NCBI GenBank assembly: GCA_035578155.1
Contig: JAPWDM010000007.1
Span: 29,362,413-29,426,412, forward strand
Length of the DNA stretch: 64,000 nucleotides
Source of the DNA: Brachynemurus nebulosus
Lineage: Eukaryota > Arthropoda > Insecta > Neuroptera > Myrmeleontidae
Direction: 5' to 3'
Shown: piece after piece, positions 1 to 10,901 of the stretch
Layout: each line of letters opens with the position of its first letter
Numbering within the stretch: position 1 is the stretch's first letter
Translations under genes and position numbers: made by a program
The notes under the pieces: generated by a model
Seen by the model: only the letters and a program-made list of their open reading frames with translations
The model's database searches: none
Told to the model about the DNA's origin: nothing

Positions 1-163
1 ATTAACCACATTTCACATGTCCAGAACGTGCAGAACGGTCCACTCAATATTTTGTGTTATTTTAACACAAAGCACATGTATCAGATCTATACACAAAATT
101 TGTGTCAATGATTTAACACACAAGAGGACATACATTTTGTGTTAATTTTTCAGATTTATCGGA
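1..163. repeat. TTAACACAAA-rich repeat, fragment cut by window start
   Basis: This stretch is nearly the same as bases 476-620, which lie inside the better-bounded element at 442-1294. It holds several TTTGTGTTAA / TTAACACAAA motifs in both orientations. The match stops near 163. It is probably the inner part of a second, truncated copy of that element. No coding content is seen. Confidence 0.6.
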
Positions 164-212
164 GTTATTATATATAAACTAAATTCAGTAATAGCTTTTT
201 TTCGTTTTGTCC

Positions 213-436
213 CAATTCACAGTGGTGGACTTACCCTGAGTGCCACTCTAGGCTCCGTGAAAAATGCCGTCCCTGTTTTTTCCAAAAAAATTAAAAGAAA
301 CATTTCTTAATAACTTGTTAACACTTTTCCGTAAAAAGTGTAAGTGACGAGCAGAAAAAAAACTTCAAATTTTAAATTTGCCGCGCTAGACTCCAGCCTG
401 TTCAGCCTGCTGGTAAATCCACCACTGGCAATTCAC
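213..436. mobile_element. Small hAT-like MITE with 8-bp TSD
   Basis: CAATTCAC occurs at 213-220 and again at 429-436, directly flanking a unit of about 208 bp whose ends are inverted copies of CAGTGGTGGACTTACC (left) and CAGTGGTGGATTTACC (right, read on the minus strand). The 8-bp duplication and CAG-type tip are known features of the hAT superfamily. Because the last TSD base can also be the first TIR base, the exact boundary is ambiguous by one base. No coding content. Confidence 0.75.
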
Positions 437-441
437 CTTTA

Positions 442-1294
442 ACACAGTAAAAAAAATTTGTGTTAAAATTAATACATTTCACATGTGCAGAACGGTCCAC
501 TCAATATTTTGTGTTATTTTAACACAAAGCATATGTGTCCAAATCTATAGACAAGATTTGTGTCAATGATTTAATACACAAAAGGACATACATTTTGTGT
601 TAATTTTCCAGATTTATCAGAGTTAGTTGTTAAACACCTATTTATTCAATATTTTACTTTCACTTAAGATATTTGAAAATCGTCAAAAATTATAACGATT
701 TTGTTCATATATTATTATAAATGAGACTCAAAGAACGCAAAGTAAGTCAGTCCTTTGTAAAAATTCTTACTGGTTTCCATATATATGTACCAGATTGAGT
801 TAAAAAAAATCATGTAAGCTTATTTGAGATTGTATTATATAATATACCATTTTACATGTAAGTAAGCTTACATGTTTTTTTGTAACTGAATCTGTAACAA
901 AATAACCTTAAAATGTAAGAAAATTATTTCATTTTTAAACGTTTAATAAAACTATATTCGTCAATAACTGAAAAAATTTATAGTTTTTAGGTTTTGTTTA
1001 ATAATAAGAACTACTCCCATCTTTTTTATTATATATATATTTTGGTTGATATATATTCTAATGTAAGTGGGGTACTTATAGCATTTTGTTGCTCTGCACA
1101 AATATTCTGTTAGTTCCTTGCTGTTTAAGACAGGTTAACATTTTTATTTTGTTAAATCGAAATTTGTGTTAACATTTTCATTTAACACAAACACGAAATG
1201 TTACATTAACGCAAGGTTGTGTTACTTATATAACACAAAAATTTTAACCACTGGTTTTTTTACGCAGGGCCAAACACAATTTTTTTTACTCTGT
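442..1294. mobile_element. Non-autonomous element with ACACAGTAAAAA termini
   Basis: The left tip ACACAGTAAAAAAAATTTG at 442 is matched by an inverted tip ending at 1294 (ACAGAGTAAAAAAAATTG on the minus strand). The inside is studded with TTTGTGTTAA and its complement. The last 290 bp recur at 35826-36112 and 52590-52883, so this is a real family with at least three members here. The TSD is unclear, so the superfamily is not assigned. Confidence 0.6.
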
Positions 1295-2054
1295 AAAAGT
1301 AAAATATTAATTTTTTGACACTGTCATTTTCAAGCTAAAAATATGGACTTTGTAAGATGGCCAAATATTTTATATTAAATAAGTAGGTTCTTATAGATAT
1401 TTGCTACGCAATATTACGTGATTGGCCATGTAGTAAAGTAGCCGTATCACGCGATTGCGCGTGACCGGCAATGAAAGTGTTAAACAACAAGAGAAAACAC
1501 AGTAATAGACAGCGAATTTAGTAGCGTTTCAGTACAATGTACGACAATTTCATGAATTTTTTACAAGCAAATTTGGATAAGATTTAAATAATATACATAA
1601 GTAAAAAAAATTTAATTTGGTCTGTTAACATTTCACTGTACGGAACCTTAATTTGTACGAGCCCGACTCGCTCTTGGCCGATTTTCTTGAATGATAGTTT
1701 GCAGATAGAAGTCCACACGACAATGAAGTTGGTTCAGGCGGCTTCCAAGTAGCTGAGCGAAGTGGTTCTTGCTCGAATTTGTGGTATCGTAAAATGGGTT
1801 GTAAAAGAAACACGAAATGAATCGAAAAATGAATGAATTTTCAAAATTGTAAAAATAATGAACAAGCTTACGGAAGTTATACGGAAGAACGTATAGAAAA
1901 ATCAAATACAAAGGTTGAGTCAGATTTATCTAAGGGCACTTGGGGTACGTCTATAACCCTCTTTCCAAAAAAAATTAATCCACCATGCAATTATCCTGCA
2001 CAAAACTGACTGCTTCGAAATTACACAGCAAAGAAATATTAAAAATTATATATA
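1295..2054. other. Unassigned; contains a TACGGAACC...CTTGGCCG repeat motif
   Basis: Mostly AT-rich sequence with no supported gene. Around 1637-1682 there is TACGGAACC, then GAGCCCGACTCGC, then CTTGGCCG, a combination I recognise as a common insect interspersed-repeat tail, class not settled. Open frames across it have no recognisable domain and are short. Confidence 0.35.
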
Positions 2055-2516
2055 TACCATGTGAGTTTTTTGAGAGTTGCCATTTCTATTGCAACCAAAT
2101 TTTGATGATAGAAATGGTACTGGAAAAGGTTCTTTTCTTGGATGTAATGGAAATGTAACCAAGAAAAACACTATCGGTTGAAGTAGCCTCAAGTACATAT
2201 GCATATTTTTATCGCCTTACTGATAAATCAAAGAAAAATTAAAAAAAATTAAACTTGGGTAAAAAAAATTTTTTTTGCTCATTTATGTTGTTAATTAATG
2301 CATTAGATCAGTGTTATCGAAAAATTAATATATAGTCTCATTCAAAAAATCTATAAGTTTGTATCATAGCTCGAAAACCATAAGAGCTATAAAGCTCCTG
2401 ACTATAGCAATCGGTTGCCGCCGTCGATATCTGCCACTCTTATTTGAACAATTTTTCGATTAAATCAACGGTTTGGCCGCAATAAAAATGGCAACTCTCG
2501 AAAAACTCACACAGTA
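2055..2516. mobile_element. TA-flanked MITE with about 45-bp TIRs
   Basis: Left arm starts TACCATGTGAGTTTTTTGAG and runs about 45 bases; the right arm, read on the minus strand, starts TACTGTGTGAGTTTTTCGAG and matches along the same length with few differences. Both ends abut TA, as in Tc1/mariner-type insertions. Bases 2119-2470 have a clear paralogue at 34013-34355 that has lost both TIRs. No coding potential seen. Confidence 0.75.
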
Positions 2517-3968
2517 TATAAATTTATTTTTCCCAAAGATAAATTTAGTCCTGCGCATAGGTAAAAAATGATCCGATTCACCCATTTTACGGTACGTGTC
2601 CTCGCCAATACATGACCTAAGACAACACGTTAACAAACTGATTAACAAACCCAAAACCTCCAAAATAATTACGTTTATTCATACCAAAATATTTTTATAA
2701 CGTAAGAAAAAACATGTCCGGGGAATCCCATATTTATCAATTACTACAACATAAGATATCGATTTATTTTTGATATAGATAAACTACTTTATATTGTCGG
2801 AACTTGCATGTCACGCACCGGCTGGCGAACGTGTCACGACATCAAGACGGGGCGGACGAAATTTGCGACAACATTTTAAAAATAGGTCTGCGCCGGTATG
2901 GTTAATGTCACAGCCAGCACACGTTAAATACATATCATAAAAAAAAATAACGAGTAATGCGTTTGTGTTCCGTCACCAATACTTATTTTCTGAATGTGTG
3001 GACGTGTTTGCACGGACATCCAACGTGTTCTGAAACCGAACTGGTTGTGCCAGCCATTCTAACCCTCTCGCCCGGTCGCCACGGTGCAAGTAAAAGTGAA
3101 TACGGTGAAGGGTGACACACATACAGAATACAAACACACATCTCGCTGCTGGCTCCGATACCCATTCATAAAATCCGTACACATCGTTTTGTGCCGCGTT
3201 GTCGGTTTGGCTTGGCCCGGTTGTCTTTCGTCATTTATATGACTACGTTGCGTTAGTTGGCAGTCGAAGAATATGTGTGTCAAATTCATAGTTCGGCGTA
3301 GGGTTTGGAATATGGGTGTCTTTTTATAATACCGGTATTTATTCGGTGTCAGCATTTGAAATACCGGCATTCCGGTGTTTCGGTATTTTTTCGGTACTGA
3401 ATGAAGATAGTATAGAAAAAAGGAAAAAACATTAAAAATCATTTAATAAAATTAATTAGTAACAGTAATAATAACAAACTACATCATCTTTGGATTTTAA
3501 AAATTTAAGTACATAATTTTGTATTTTTTCTTATAGAAAAATACTTAAAAATATTCCAGAATTATGAAAAAATATGAATAAGTATAAGATATCTGGTCAT
3601 CTGCACATATGGAAAACATTAAGCAAAACTAGACATTGTAATAAAATTTATGTTGTAAATCTAACGTAAAAAAAAAATACGTAAAAAACAGAGAAAGGGA
3701 TTTTAATTTAGGTAAGAATTTCACGAGTTACTCTGTCTACGGCGAAAAATCAGCGATTTTCGAAAACTAGCTGCCAATGGCCTAATTATTTTTTTTTCAT
3801 AATTTTTTTTTACAGTGTCTCAAAAAAATATAATATGCCAAAAGTTGAAATAAAACAGACCCATATGTAACTCCTTAATATAAAATATCCATTATTCGGT
3901 AATTATGTTTGAGCGTTTATTCTTAAAACCATGATTTTATCAAAACGACAATGATATTTGCAACTAAC
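2517..3968. other. Unassigned stretch with a CGGTAT-type short array
   Basis: No gene recognised. At about 3328-3400 the motif ACCGGTATT / TTCGGTATT repeats several times in a way that resembles subterminal arrays of arthropod hAT elements, but I could not find paired ends or a TSD. The 2790-3250 part is less AT-rich than its surroundings, without a frame I would call coding. Confidence 0.3.
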
Positions 3969-4039
3969 CTGCGCTACCCTGATGAACATTGCGCGCCCTC
4001 TGAGGGGGGGGGGGTGCCCACCCAGTTTGCAAACCGCTG
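3969..4039 (-). mobile_element. hAT-like terminus fragment
   Basis: Read on the minus strand from 4039 the sequence starts CAGCGGTTTGCAAACTGGG, close to a widespread hAT tip (CAG.GGTT..CAAAC). A run of G follows on the plus strand. No partner end was found, so this is a solo end. Confidence 0.45.
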
Positions 4040-5738
4040 GTTTAGACCTTTAATAAGATGTCTTCAGAGGGAATTTCTAAAAGCTATTTAATAAAATGAG
4101 GCAGCTATTACGTTGAGTCGAAATGAACTGGACAACAGTCTATGCAGTCGTAAAAAGTTTAGAGCAGTATTCGTAAGACTTAAAATTTTTGGAGTTTTGG
4201 TACAAATTTTAAGCACGTTTTTCTCGAAATTACTTTTTTCGAGTTCTATCTAATTGATTGGCGTCAAATTTGGTATAAACTTTCAATAGAACGGTTAATC
4301 TTTTAGGCCCTTTCTACTTGAGATAATTTAAATTTTTGTTGGACCCCCTGTAGATATGTAGTTGTTGCGCCCCTGCTTTTCGATATAAAAAAAAGAAAAT
4401 CGCTCAGACAAGCTGCTGAATATTTCTAAGTTCCCAAAACGACCTTGCATGATAGACTCAAAGGCAAATCGAAACAAAATTCATTTAAATCTAAAATGTT
4501 TTATTCATCCATCAAAAGTAATTCGCTGATGCAATGATTTAGTTTAGCGAATTTCCAGATTGGAAATTCAGATATTTTTATTTTTTATGTCCGATTTTAC
4601 CCATATGCATGACTGAATGTGATCTATATTGCAAACAAAGCACTGTCCAGATTCGCCCCACACATAGGGGCGAATCTAGACACTATATAACCAACAAAAA
4701 AAAAATGTTGTAGTACCAGTTTTGATATTGTTATTACTGCCCTACATGCTCGTGATATTAAAGTATTTAAATTATTTTTTTTTTAGAATTTTTTAGATAA
4801 ACTCTAAACAATTGATTGCCAAAAAACTGAAAAAAATCGTCCAGGTTAGTTCCAATTGACGGTACCTGAATATTCTTCAAAAGCTGATTATTTTGGGTGT
4901 GACACAAAGGAATCGACCAATTTCGACACCGTTTCGACATCCCGCTGTCAAAAAACGGATTTTACTTTGTCGAAATCAAAACAATGGCAGGCGGACAGCA
5001 ATGTTTATTACAATGACAGTGTAACAACATAAAACAAACAGTTGTATATTCAAATCGCAATAGTGAAATTTGATTAAAATTTTCCGAAAATTGGAGAAAG
5101 TTTTACGATATTTTGAATGGTTGTGTGACAGATACATAGATGCCGATTATTTGCATATTAAAATAGGCGAATGTTTGCATATGAAGTTGAGTGAACAAAT
5201 TAGGTTTCAATTAAATAATACGACTACTGTTTGTGAGATAACATTTATTTTGTCTTATCAGTTGTACAGATCAGTTTTAAATGGTCCTATGTGTATTGTA
5301 AGGGTATATCATCCTATTCTATATGTATACGATTCTTCCACTGCATACACGAATTTGATTGTCTTAGAAATATATATGGTACAATCAAACACCGAAATCA
5401 CATATAAAATAATTGTTTCGATTGTCTGAGGGTGTTCCAGCAGTATGACATTTAGTTCAGTAGCACTAATTTTAAGCCCTATCTCACTAAACATCAATTT
5501 TTGGAATAGATATAAAAAATTTTTAAAAAGAGATTCTTGTAGGGATTGCCGAGGAGAACATTTGTGCAAAATGTTAACTCCCGGAAATATTTTTTTTTTA
5601 TGTTGTTTAAACAATATTTAAAATTCATGAATAGCGTTTTTTGACCTTTCACCGCTTACGTAGCAAAAACGGTGATAGATACATTAAAAAGTGTTAAGAC
5701 CTTTTTTGTAGAGAATCGAATTTGCTACAAAAAAAAAC
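4040..5738. other. Unassigned stretch with one hairpin and a short HINE 5' scrap
   Basis: Bases 4542-4580 match the 5' end (TTTAGCGAATTTCC...) of the HINE family described elsewhere. At 4645-4681 a 15-base arm, GTCCAGATTCGCCCC, is followed after 7 bases by its near-perfect inverted copy. The longest open frame, about 5070-5429, has no ATG at its start and no recognisable domain, so I do not call it a gene. Confidence 0.35.
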
Positions 5739-6758
5739 TAACTACATATTTACGGGAATATTTGTGACCGAGAAATTTCACATTCTGTAAAGTCACACAT
5801 GTCCAGCGACTCATAATAGTTCATAAATTAATTATTTGAAAGACATGCCTTATGATAGGATTGATGTATTTACCTTTTTTTGTTTAATTTTTATAATAAA
5901 AATATGCCTTGATAAAAAGATTAAAAAAATTAATAAATATTTATATTAAAAAATTTTTTCAAATGCAATTATTTAAAATATTTTGTTCGCTTTTGTAGTA
6001 TTGTTATGTAAAAAAAAATGTTTTTTGCAAATAAAGTCTAAACGATGTATGATTAATAGGTACCGGGTTTTTTCGGACAGGTCAGGACCGTACTTATTTC
6101 AATAAAATTTTGCAACTAAATTATATTAAATTATGCACATTTGAATGAATATAATTGGTCAAAAATTACATTTTTCACCATTTAGAACACTAGCAGCATT
6201 TTTTATTTGACGAAAGTAAGAATATTCAAAAAATCGGAAAAAATTTTTGTAAAATATATTGAAAAGTTGTTGAATATTTAGACGGTCCGCTATAATAGCT
6301 AAGACGTACGTATTTACTAAGATTTTTTATTACTGAAAAACAAATTTTTAACAAGCAACTATACTTCAATCTCTCAAAATTGAAAACAATAATAAAAAAA
6401 GATGAATTTATTTAATTTAAATGACATGTCACATAAATCACATACATAATATAAACAAAAATACTTTTAATAGTCAAGTAAAATTACAGTGGCACTTTTC
6501 AATTGTGCAGGTAATAAATAAAAGAGAAAAAAAGGATGTTTACATAAAATACGTATAAATAATATTTTGATACACATATGTATGTGTGTGTATGTAACTT
6601 GTGTACGTTGTTTTTATGAAAATATTTTGAACTTTTAGTCACATTGAGTGCAATATGTATACCTGCATATGCTAACGACAAAACTGTCTGATCCGAAAGA
6701 AATCCGATACCTGATGATTAACGTTTCTCGTAGACCAACGTATGATTCTTGGGGTTAA
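5739..6758. mobile_element. piggyBac-like MITE, copy A, truncated and interrupted
   Basis: Bases 5741-6056 and 6714-6754 are together homologous to the last part of the full copies at 14031 and 22856. The right tip reads ...CGTATGATTCTTGGGG followed by TTAA at 6755-6758, i.e. the family tip next to the TTAA target. The left end is lost near 5739. A hAT-like element sits at 6057-6713. Confidence 0.75.
6057..6713. mobile_element. hAT-like non-autonomous element nested in the piggyBac-like MITE
   Basis: ATGATTAA is present at 6049-6056 and again at 6714-6721; removing one copy and the intervening 657 bp restores the sequence seen in paralogues of the host element. The ends are imperfect inverted repeats: AGGTACCGGGTTTTTTCGG on the left, AGGTATCGGATTTCTTTCGG on the minus strand at the right. 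The 8-bp TSD indicates hAT. The inside is AT-rich with no coding frame of note. Confidence 0.8.
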
Positions 6759-7189
6759 TTTTGGACTTAGACGGTCTCGTACACTATAAGTACCATGTTA
6801 TTAGTATGATATAAACTGAATGTTGTTACTATTATAATAAACGTTGCTCGACAATACTGGTTGGTAGCTAATGTGACGCCGTGTTGTGCCGCGCTGTGCC
6901 GCACCGTGTTGTTATCTTAGAAGTTTTTAGTTTATTATTTATTATTGGAGCAGAACGGGTTAACTGTAATACCTACAGAAATTTGTATTATTATTTAATT
7001 TATAGTATGGCCCATTAACTACTGAAGGTCACATTTAAAGTATGTATGCTTGCTGCTAAATTTATTTAAATGGTTTTTTTCGGCAATTCTTGGTTCTTTT
7101 TTATTTGTTTGGTAAAATATTGACTCACTTGTGTGTTTTGTCATTTTTTTTTTTTTTGTTGAATATGCAATTATTGTTGTGTACATATG
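6759..7189. other. Unassigned, nothing recognised
   Basis: AT-rich apart from a short GC-richer patch near 6875-6910 in which GTGCCGC-like words repeat. No terminal repeats or coding frame supported. Confidence 0.3.
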
Positions 7190-7710
7190 TACAGCTGAAC
7201 TCCTTTTTGTGCGGTGGATAGGGACCGCATAAAAAAATCGCACAAAAAAAACTATATTCAAAAGTATCATAAATAGCTATAAAAAGTATAGTTCGATGCA
7301 GATTGTACAAAAAACTTTTTTTGTGCGGTTGGTCGGGACCGCATAAAAAAAGTTTCATCGAAAAAACCACTCAAAACGCTCAAAACTTAGAAATTTCCTT
7401 AGAATTTGCTTCTATAGACAACATAACGCATTAATTTACACGTAGAAACAATTTATTCCAATTTTATAATATTATGAAAATTTTGAAAAATACACCTTTA
7501 CCAAAATTAAATGATGCAATAACTTATGTTCTTATGCAATGTATTGATTAAATGCTTAAAAGCTGTTAAAAAATATTTTGATCAAAGAAAGTTATTATAG
7601 TAATTGTTTACGTTTCTTACTGTCTCGTGATTTTGATTCACCTTATGCATTTTAATGGCCATTCTTTACAAACCGCATAAAAAAATCGCATAAAAAAGAG
7701 TTCAGCTGTA
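7190..7710. mobile_element. TA-flanked MITE, ACAGCTGAACTC family, copy 1
   Basis: The left end TACAGCTGAACTCCTTTTTG and the right end (minus strand TACAGCTGAACTCTTTTTTA) form a TIR of about 25 bp flanked by TA. The motif GTGCGG..GGGACCGCATAAAAAA occurs twice inside near the left end. A second copy lies at 47225-47729 with the same ends. TA target and CAG-like tip suggest a Tc1/mariner/pogo-type non-autonomous element. Confidence 0.8.
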
Positions 7711-7938
7711 TATGGTACACGTACGATCAAAAGTGTGGGGTCCCGAATTACTGAAAGTACTGGTATTATTCTTGGATGTTCAGGTTTTCGGTGGTAAAGA
7801 TATGTAACACGATGATTTTCGATTTAAATTTGAATAAACTGAAGACAAAATTAATTTATATTTAACCGTTTTAATGAAACAGTCTCCTCTTAACTTTTTC
7901 CCGGGCCCTTTATCGACAGCTACGGGCCCGCTCCTCAA

Positions 7939-8270
7939 GCTCGGGCCCCGGGACTGCAACCCTGGCTACCCCCCCCCCCGTCTCGTCGGGCCTGGTTATC
8001 ATTGCAGCAGTGAGGGAACTTTCTTTTTCTGCGGGAAATCGCGAATAACTCACTGAATTTTCAATCTTTTGGTCAAAAATTTTATCATGAATTTACTATA
8101 TACCAACGAATATATCCTTAAAATATTAAAACATTCTATACAGTAGTTTTCTTTAAAAAAAATTCCCAAAAATCACCTTTTTTTCAAGCGGTCACACTAG
8201 TGGTCCCCCTGAAGACTTGTTAATTCGTTCGAAGCTTGGAGATACCATTTTGAAAAGCGCTGATTCCCAA
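7939..8270. repeat. First unit of a 332-bp tandem duplication
   Basis: GCTCGGGCCCCGG begins at 7939 and again at 8271, and the following bases match throughout, so the unit is 332 bp. About 7990-8212 is the terminal part of the TTAA element family seen in full at 26047-26908 (reverse orientation), ending in CACACTAGTGGTCCCCC. The second unit is interrupted by a mariner. Confidence 0.8.
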
Positions 8271-8437
8271 GCTCGGGCCCCGGGGCTGCAACCCCGGCTA
8301 CCTCCCCCTCTCGTCGGGCCTGGCTATCACTGCAGCAGTGGGGGAATTTTTTTTTTTTTTGGAGCCTTGGGAAATCGTGAATAACTCACTGAATTTTCAA
8401 TCTTTTGGTCCAAAAATTTTATCATGAATTTACTATA

Positions 8438-9376
8438 CGAGGTGTGTTTAAAAAGTAAGGTGACTTTTCAAATTTCTCGGGCTACGTACATTCGTTTTTC
8501 GATTTTTTTATTTTGTTGCGTTAGCACACTCGTCCCGAACATATGTTCACAGTTTCAGCTATATAGCATTCTTTGCTCATTTGTGAGAGGCATAAAGGTT
8601 AGAAGTGTTTGGTGTGCTCGGCGATTTTCTGCTGTCGAAAAAAATGGATCAAAGGATTTGCATCAAATTTTGTGTGAAAAATGGAATTAAGTGCTTCAAA
8701 ATACTCGAAATGTTAACAGTGGTATACGGTGAGTCTACTCTGAGTAAAAAAAATGTTTATAAGTATTACAAGCTCTTCCAAGAAGGCCGAGAAGCCTCAT
8801 TAATAACGAACCTCGCTCTGGACACCCTAGCACGTCAAGAACTGATGAAAACGTTGAAAAAGTGAAGAAAATGGTATTGGAAAATCGTCGAATCACCATT
8901 AGAGAAGTTGTTGAGTATTAACATGAAGTCATACACCGTTTGCGAGAAGCGATATGAAAAAAAACGTCCGGAATTTTGGGAAAACAATTCATGGCTTTTT
9001 CATCACGATAAACACTTGCTCACTTATCGTTGCTTGTGCGTTTTTTTTTACCCAAAAACAACACCATAATCATGCCTCAGCTACCATATTCACCGGATTT
9101 AGCCCCTGCGACTCTTTTCTGTTCCCAAAACTGACAAAACCCATGAAAGGATGGAGATTTACAACGATTAAGGAGATAAAAACTGCATCGCCGGAAGAGC
9201 TCAAGGCTATACCAAAAAGTGCATATCAGAAGTGCTTCGAGGATTAGAAAATGCGTTGGCACAAGTGTATTGTATCTTAGGGGGATTACTTTAAAGGGGA
9301 CAACATGAATATTGATGAATAAATAAAAGGTCTTTGATAAAAACATAGAGTCATCTTACTTTTTGAACACATCTCG
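8438..9376 (+). mobile_element. mariner element, internally deleted
   Basis: The left TIR CGAGGTGTGTTTAAAAAGTA and the right TIR (minus strand CGAGATGTGTTCAAAAAGTA) lie next to TA at 8436-8437 and 9377-9378. The paralogous empty site at about 8091-8100 shows the TA once, confirming the insertion. The element is 939 bp, shorter than the roughly 1.3 kb usual for full mariners, because the middle of the transposase gene is missing. It cannot mobilise itself. Confidence 0.93.
8644..9322 (+). pseudogene. Decayed mariner transposase
   Basis: Transposase of the mariner family, which cuts and pastes the element through a DD34D catalytic triad after N-terminal helix-turn-helix binding of the TIRs. 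The ATG at 8644 opens MDQRICIKFCVKNG, typical of the mariner N-terminus, and runs to about 8800. A frame change then leads to RSGHPSTSRTDENVEKVKKM and NRRITIREVV. The segment with the first catalytic aspartate (the ITGDE region) is deleted. Then come PEFWENNSWLFHHD, with the second aspartate, and SPDLAPCD followed by LFPKLTKPMKG, with the third. The C-terminus KEIKTASPEELKAIPKSAYQ and GDNMNIDE is readable, ending at the TAA at 9320-9322, with an in-frame stop where a tryptophan codon is expected after FED. Several frameshifts and stops make this clearly dead. Confidence 0.93.
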
Positions 9377-9552
9377 TATATCAACGAATACATCCTTAAA
9401 ATATTAAAACATTCCATACAGTAGTTTTCTTTAAAAAAAAAAAAATTCCCAAAAAGATCACCTTTTTTCAGACGGTCACACTAGTGGTCCCCCCGAAGAC
9501 TTGTTAATTCGTTCGAAGCTTGGAGATACCATTTTGAAAAGCGCTGATTCCA

Positions 9553-10405
9553 AAAATTTCACATAATTTCCAAAAGAAGTACTCACACGTATTCGGTAGT
9601 GAACCATCAACTACAATGAATTACTTGCACTTCGAAACGTACCGTTCGCTCGTCCGTGGGTACCATACCTGAAAAAGGTGCGTTGCAGTCCATACTATTT
9701 GTTATTCATGAGCGAACGTTTGAGACATTAAACATATCCGGTCCATAAAACGTTAACAACTGAACAGTGCAGTGTAGTAATGTTCAAACGAGCCATTTCG
9801 ACGTTACGTACCGAGCCATCCTCTGTACTCTTTGTCATTCGGACATTTTTCTTTTTAAATATTTTTTTTTTTTTGAATTTAAACACGCCGTTTATAAACG
9901 CAACGTACCACTTGAATCATATTTATATGTAAAATAGACTCATATAATATTACATACATATTATATGTACAGAGTGTAACAGATATACCGGATTAGCCGT
10001 TTATGAACATGGGCGAAACATCGGTCCGAAGATATTACAAATGGCTCCAATTGTATTCTAAGGATAACATCTTTTCATGGGTCACGTTACTTTTTACGGA
10101 ATTCGTTACGGAATTTGATTTTTTTGTGTTTTTTAGAACCGTAAAATTTTTGAAATTTTGCAGCAAGGCAGTAATTATAGCATACTTCCAATCGGCAATC
10201 GATTTTTTTCTGGAACTTTGCGCCCCTGAACGGGACCAGGGGCAAAATTTCGAAAAATTTTATCATATAAAATTTATAGAAATTTCAATTTGCAACAACT
10301 TTCTTACCAACAAATTCCCTTAAAAATACATCCATTTGCCCCCCCCCCCCCCCGCCTAAAATCACAAAATAAATTTGGATTTGTTATAACCTTTGAACGG
10401 AATGG
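9553..10405. other. Unassigned; nothing recognised
   Basis: 9590-9830 is less AT-rich than average but has no long frame with a domain. From 9960 on there is AT-rich sequence; the open frame at about 10003-10323 has no recognisable motif. A run of C at about 10340-10355 closes it. Confidence 0.3.
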
Positions 10406-10537
10406 TTTTAGCGAATTTCCAGAATGGAATTCAGCTATTACAGCCACTGTCATGACGCGACTTGAACCCGAGACTATGGTAGAAATTTGTTTTGAGGTCC
10501 TTAGAAACCGGAAATAATTTTCACTAAAATATATATA

Positions 10538-10608
<71 letters not shown>

Positions 10609-10901
10609 GTGTGATAACTCTCGAACGAAGTATTCAATTTTTACGAAATTTGGTGAAAACATTGCAAGTCCCAAACCCTTGGATGGGTTCTTCAGCCAGA
10701 CACGTCGGATGTCAGGAACATGGTTTTTGTTCTTGCAAAAAATTAGTTTTTTGGCAAAATTTACACCATTTAAAAGAGGAAAAAAAATTACATAAAAAAG
10801 CTCTTTAAACCATTATTCTATGTCAAATAGTTTTCGTGAAAAACTAATTTTTTTAAACGGAAATTCGCTTTGTTATGCAGGATGCTACGACAGGGGTATT
10901 T
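10406..10901 (+). mobile_element. HINE (Helentron-associated) copy 1
   Basis: Full-length member of a family with eight substantial copies in this window. It begins TTTTAGCGAATTTCC and carries an 11-bp subterminal inverted repeat, AGCGAATTTCC at 10410-10420 and GGAAATTCGCT at 10859-10869. A (TA)n microsatellite lies at about 10535-10604. The tail is TGTTATGCAGGATGC...ACAGGGGTATTT. Subterminal inverted repeats, central microsatellite and a small 3' hairpin are the known architecture of Helentron-associated elements such as DINE-1. The class call is an inference from architecture only. Confidence 0.7.

Larger units (their letters stand above)
8271..9552. repeat. Second unit of the 332-bp duplication, interrupted by mariner
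   Basis: Bases 8271-8437 and 9377-9552 together reproduce the unit at 7939-8270 with a few differences. The break lies exactly at a TA inside the mariner target, so the duplication most simply predates the mariner insertion. Confidence 0.8.

Noticed and set aside
5070..5429. 119-codon frame upstream of the piggyBac-like fragment
   Set aside because: It begins at TTG rather than ATG, matches no domain I know, has an equally long overlapping frame on the other strand, and sits in AT-rich repeat-dense DNA.
10611..10808. A frame reading VPNPWM.SSARH..CQEHGFC shared by copies at 10.6, 31.8 and 48.3-48.5 kb
   Set aside because: It lies wholly inside HINE copies and is conserved only as DNA; it lacks a consistent start, a domain, or synonymous-site preference I can see. 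A substitution-pattern test over many copies could revisit this.
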